From positions 94,087 through 158,086 of the forward strand of contig NZ_LGCN01000063.1 of assembly GCF_001279005.1 (NCBI RefSeq): 64,000 bases of DNA, in the 5' to 3' direction. Below, piece by piece: positions 62,201 through 64,000 of the stretch. Every line of letters starts with the position of its first letter. Position 1 is the first letter of the stretch. The translations under genes and the position numbers were made by a program. Source of the stretch: Streptomyces caelestis. GTDB taxonomy: Bacteria; Actinomycetota; Actinomycetes; Streptomycetales; Streptomycetaceae. The notes under the pieces are model-generated. The model had not been told where the DNA came from and did no database searches. It worked only from the letters and a program-made list of their open reading frames with translations.

Positions 62201-62878
62201 TCAGTCGATGTCCGGATCATCGGCCTCTTCCAGGAGACGGGCCGCGAGGTCGTCGGCCCACTCCACAGCCCAAGCGCGAAGCGCGGTGATGGTGGCGTCA
62301 TCGAGCCCGTAGGCGAGGAAGGCTTCGTCGTCGGTCCACTCGGCGCCCGTGAGGTTCGACTGCAGGTCTTCGCGCTCGAAGCGGCCACGGGCATGTCGGC
62401 GGCCGAACTCTTCGAGCTCGGTGTTGGTCCAGCGGCGGGAGGCTGCGAACACGTCGATCAGGTCGCGGGGCGCTCCACGGTCGGCGAGGGCGCGGACCTT
62501 GGTCCCGATCACGTCCTCCTCCGCGAGGACGGGCCCGTACGGGCTCTGGGTGACCGGCCGCCAGAAGATCTCCTTGAGGATGTCGACTTCGCACTCCTGC
62601 CCGGTGGCCGGGTCGGACACGGTGAAGCGGGCGGACAGCGGGGCGGTCTCCAGCGCGTGCACCTTCCAGCCGCGGGCTTCCAGGCCGGCGCGGAGCGTGG
62701 CGGCGATGTCGGCCATGGGCGCCGGGTTCTCGGTGGCGACATCGAGGTCCTGGCTGGGACGGTTGACGAGGCGGTGTGCCCGCACGGCGTATCCGCCGGT
62801 GAGAACCAGTGGATACGGGGAACCGAGTGCGATCACATCCGCCAGGAGCCGCGTGTGCAGCTCCGGCATGTCCGTCAC
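62201..62878 (-). CDS. AbiEii/AbiGii-type nucleotidyltransferase (toxin-like)
   Basis: 225 aa from GTG at 62878, which overlaps the upstream stop (GTGA); ATG at 62869 is an alternative. DNA polymerase beta-like nucleotidyltransferase motifs: PLVLTGGYAVRAHRLVNRPS then QDLDV (the GG...DxD site), ECEVDILKE (third acidic residue), VIGTKVRALADRGAPRDLIDVFA. These are the features of the PF08843 family, toxins of the AbiE and MenT kind that modify tRNA ends. Located at the island's right end. Confidence 0.85.
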   Translation of the reverse strand: MTDMPELHTRLLADVIALGSPYPLVLTGGYAVRAHRLVNRPSQDLDVATENPAPMADIAATLRAGLEARGWKVHALETAPLSARFTVSDPATGQECEVDILKEIFWRPVTQSPYGPVLAEEDVIGTKVRALADRGAPRDLIDVFAASRRWTNTELEEFGRRHARGRFEREDLQSNLTGAEWTDDEAFLAYGLDDATITALRAWAVEWADDLAARLLEEADDPDID

Positions 62879-63267
62879 GCGGCTGCCCGGGTGCGGGAGG
62901 CGAGCTGGGGGAAGGCGTCTTCCCATACGGCGCGGACGGTGCGGCCGACGAGGGTGCGCAGCACCGGCCACAGCTGGAGGAGCAGGTCCTGGTTGAGGTA
63001 GCGGGGCAGGTCGTCGTGCAGGCCCTCGTGCAGGACGGTGCGGTACAGGCCCATGCGCTGACGCGGCTTGCCCAGGTCGTATGAGGTCATCCCGGACCAG
63101 GCCATGTGCAGCGGCAGATCCACGACACCGCGGGCCGGCCCGCGCAACTCGTCCAGCGACTCCGGCAGACGACGGCGGAACTTCTCCCGGTACAGCGCGA
63201 GGTCCTCGGCGACCGCGCCCGAGAGGTCGCTCGGCGTGTGTGCGGGGTGCTGTGGGCTGGAGGGCAT
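62875..63267 (-). CDS. Probable partner (antitoxin-like) of the nucleotidyltransferase
   Basis: 130 aa from ATG at 63267. Contains DLALYREKFRRRLPESLDEL, GVVDLPLHMAWSGMTSYDLG, YRTVLHEGLHDDLPRYLNQD and LWPVLRTLVGRTVRAVWEDA. No known domain that I can name. Its stop overlaps the toxin-like gene (GTGA), as expected for an antitoxin-first pair. CATAAT (63274-63279, minus strand) ends 6 bases before the ATG, so the mRNA may be leaderless. Confidence 0.68.
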   Translation of the reverse strand: MPSSPQHPAHTPSDLSGAVAEDLALYREKFRRRLPESLDELRGPARGVVDLPLHMAWSGMTSYDLGKPRQRMGLYRTVLHEGLHDDLPRYLNQDLLLQLWPVLRTLVGRTVRAVWEDAFPQLASRTRAAA

Positions 63268-63274
63268 GCCTCCA

Positions 63275-63509
63275 TTATGGCGGCCGGAAAAGTGGCGCGG
63301 GTCATGATGGGCGAGCTTGCGTCCGGAGCGAGCGGGAGCGGGCTCGCGGAGGGGATGGAGCTGGTCGTGGCAGCCTGTTCTGCCCGAAGAGGAGGAATGG
63401 ACTCTTGGTCGTGACGCTCGTTTGACGCTCTGGCCGCCCGTACGCAGGGTCGCGAGCTGAGACATAGGTCCTGACCTGGCCTTTTCCGGGACTCGCTCAG
63501 GCCGACACC
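63275..63509. other. Conserved right-end segment of island 2
   Basis: Homologous to 54041-54272. TGACGCTCGTTTGACGCT at 63412-63429 stands 80 bases before copy C, exactly as in island 1. Confidence 0.7.
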
Positions 63510-63577
63510 TTTCCGATGACCCACCACGTGGAGTGCGTGGCGATTCTGGAGCCTGCTGCAAAGGGGGCCTGACTTGC
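63510..63577 (+). repeat. Attachment-like direct repeat, copy C (right end of island 2)
   Basis: 68 bases; about 60 match copy B. It encodes FPMTHHVECVAILEPAAKG then Ala and TGA, so only the last residue differs from the host protein. Right boundary of the tandem array. Confidence 0.85.
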
Positions 63578-63594
63578 GTTTTGTGTGGTCCGTA

Positions 63595-63820
63595 TGGACC
63601 CCACCTCGCCACGCACAGCGTCGTCGGGGAGGCCGTCGTACCGAACACGGTCCTTGCCGAACTGGCCGCCCGGGCAGGAGACGAGAAAGACTGCACGGCG
63701 GTCGGGGAACTGGTCGTCGACACGCCGCTGGTGCTGCCACGCACCGGTGCCCTGCACCTCCGGATCCGCGTCGGCGAACCGGACGCCACCGGCCGCCGGC
63801 TCCTCACCGTCCAGACCTGA
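63595..63820 (+). pseudogene. Polyketide synthase dehydratase-domain fragment
   Basis: HLATHSVVGEAVVPNTVLAE followed by LAARAGDEKDCTAVGELVVD and PLVLPRTGALHLRIRVGEPD matches the first 70 residues of a type I PKS dehydratase domain (catalytic His in THSVVG). It ends with a stop after LLTVQT. Nothing else of a PKS is present. Confidence 0.7.
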
Positions 63821-63933
63821 GCAGCCGCATCTGGACGGCCGACTCCGGAGCTCACCCGCCCCTCACTCACTCGTGACGGCAACAAAGGGGCAGCAACGAC
63901 CTGAGGTTGATCCCCGGGAGTGGACACCGGGTT

Positions 63934-64000
63934 TCATGCGGCGAGTGGCAGAGTACGTGACGTGATCAGTTGTTGTTCGAACTCGACCGGTGTGAGGTGG
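63934..64000 (-). mobile_element. IS3-family transposase, C-terminal end at window edge
   Basis: The minus strand reads HLTPVEFEQQLITSRTLPLAA then stop, a common ending of Streptomyces IS3-type OrfB integrases. TGGACACCGG at 63920-63929 may be part of its terminal repeat. The rest lies beyond the window. Confidence 0.65.

Noticed and set aside
45236..63509. Integrase hidden in an island
   Set aside because: I looked for tyrosine-recombinase (R...HxxR...Y) and serine-recombinase motifs in the larger frames of both islands and saw none. Only DDE transposase remnants are present.
54041..63600. Similar antisense translations across the right ends (QAPESPRTP, KRASRP)
   Set aside because: The similarity reflects nucleotide conservation of the ends; there is no consistent start, and the surrounding reading frames differ.
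1..64000. tRNA, rRNA or CRISPR array
   Set aside because: No cloverleaf-like sequence, rRNA signature or regularly spaced repeat array was seen on either strand.

Overview
The window is high-GC actinobacterial chromosome, almost certainly Streptomyces or a close relative. The evidence is strong third-position G/C bias, GTG and TTG starts, a WhiJ-like HTH/DUF397/ATPase trio, a conservon (cvnABCD), the cell-division protein SepH, and the block hemH - inositol phosphatase - cutRS - DUF4193 - dut - DUF3710. From memory, this block matches the S. coelicolor neighbourhood around SCO5855-SCO5874.

Layout. (1) 1-17.4 kb is an accessory, defence-like region. It holds the 3' part of a type I restriction HsdR subunit, an EcsC-like membrane-associated protein, a WhiJ-like regulator trio, and three co-directional genes: a Rad50/SMC-like ATPase, a 150-aa partner and a giant HelD-like helicase with a C-terminal extension. 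A DUF6879 pair, a STAND NTPase with TPR repeats preceded by a tiny overlapping ORF, and a membrane-anchored HTH/ricin-like protein follow. (2) 17.7-45.2 kb is ordinary core chromosome: secreted L,D-transpeptidase-like protein, VOC protein, sulfurtransferase, sepH, MFS/FAD oxidase pair, ferrochelatase, inositol phosphatase, cutRS, several conserved actinobacterial DUF genes, dut, an orphan ABC ATPase, kdpDE, two TrkA-type K+ regulators, an APC permease and a TrmA-family RNA methyltransferase. A frameshifted PfkB kinase and a 31-codon membrane peptide lie in the gap before the permease. (3) 45.2-63.6 kb is a tandem pair of about 9.1-9.2 kb islands. Each is bounded by a 68-bp direct repeat of the 3' end of the methyltransferase gene (45168, 54273 and 63510). 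The repeats keep the same reading frame and the same C-terminal peptide, almost entirely through synonymous changes. The two islands also share about 230 bp of homologous sequence just inside each end, including an 18-19 base motif at fixed distances. I see no integrase in either.

Island 1 carries a TetR-controlled redox operon (SDR, aldo/keto reductase, quinone reductase, alpha/beta hydrolase), an IS630-type element with an NmrA-like passenger gene, and several gene remnants. Island 2 carries a conservon, IS5 and MarR remnants, a 510-aa protein with a probable PD-(D/E)XK nuclease motif, and an AbiEii-like nucleotidyltransferase with an overlapping partner. (4) Past the last repeat are a polyketide synthase dehydratase remnant and the end of an IS3-family transposase.

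How the genes work together. The left region looks like a genome-defence neighbourhood. kdpDE, the TrkA pair and the APC permease suggest a potassium/osmotic cluster. The right region looks like a hot spot where integrase-less cassettes accumulate at the end of a housekeeping RNA-modification gene. No tRNA, rRNA or CRISPR array was found. Family assignments rest on motif reading, not on database searches.
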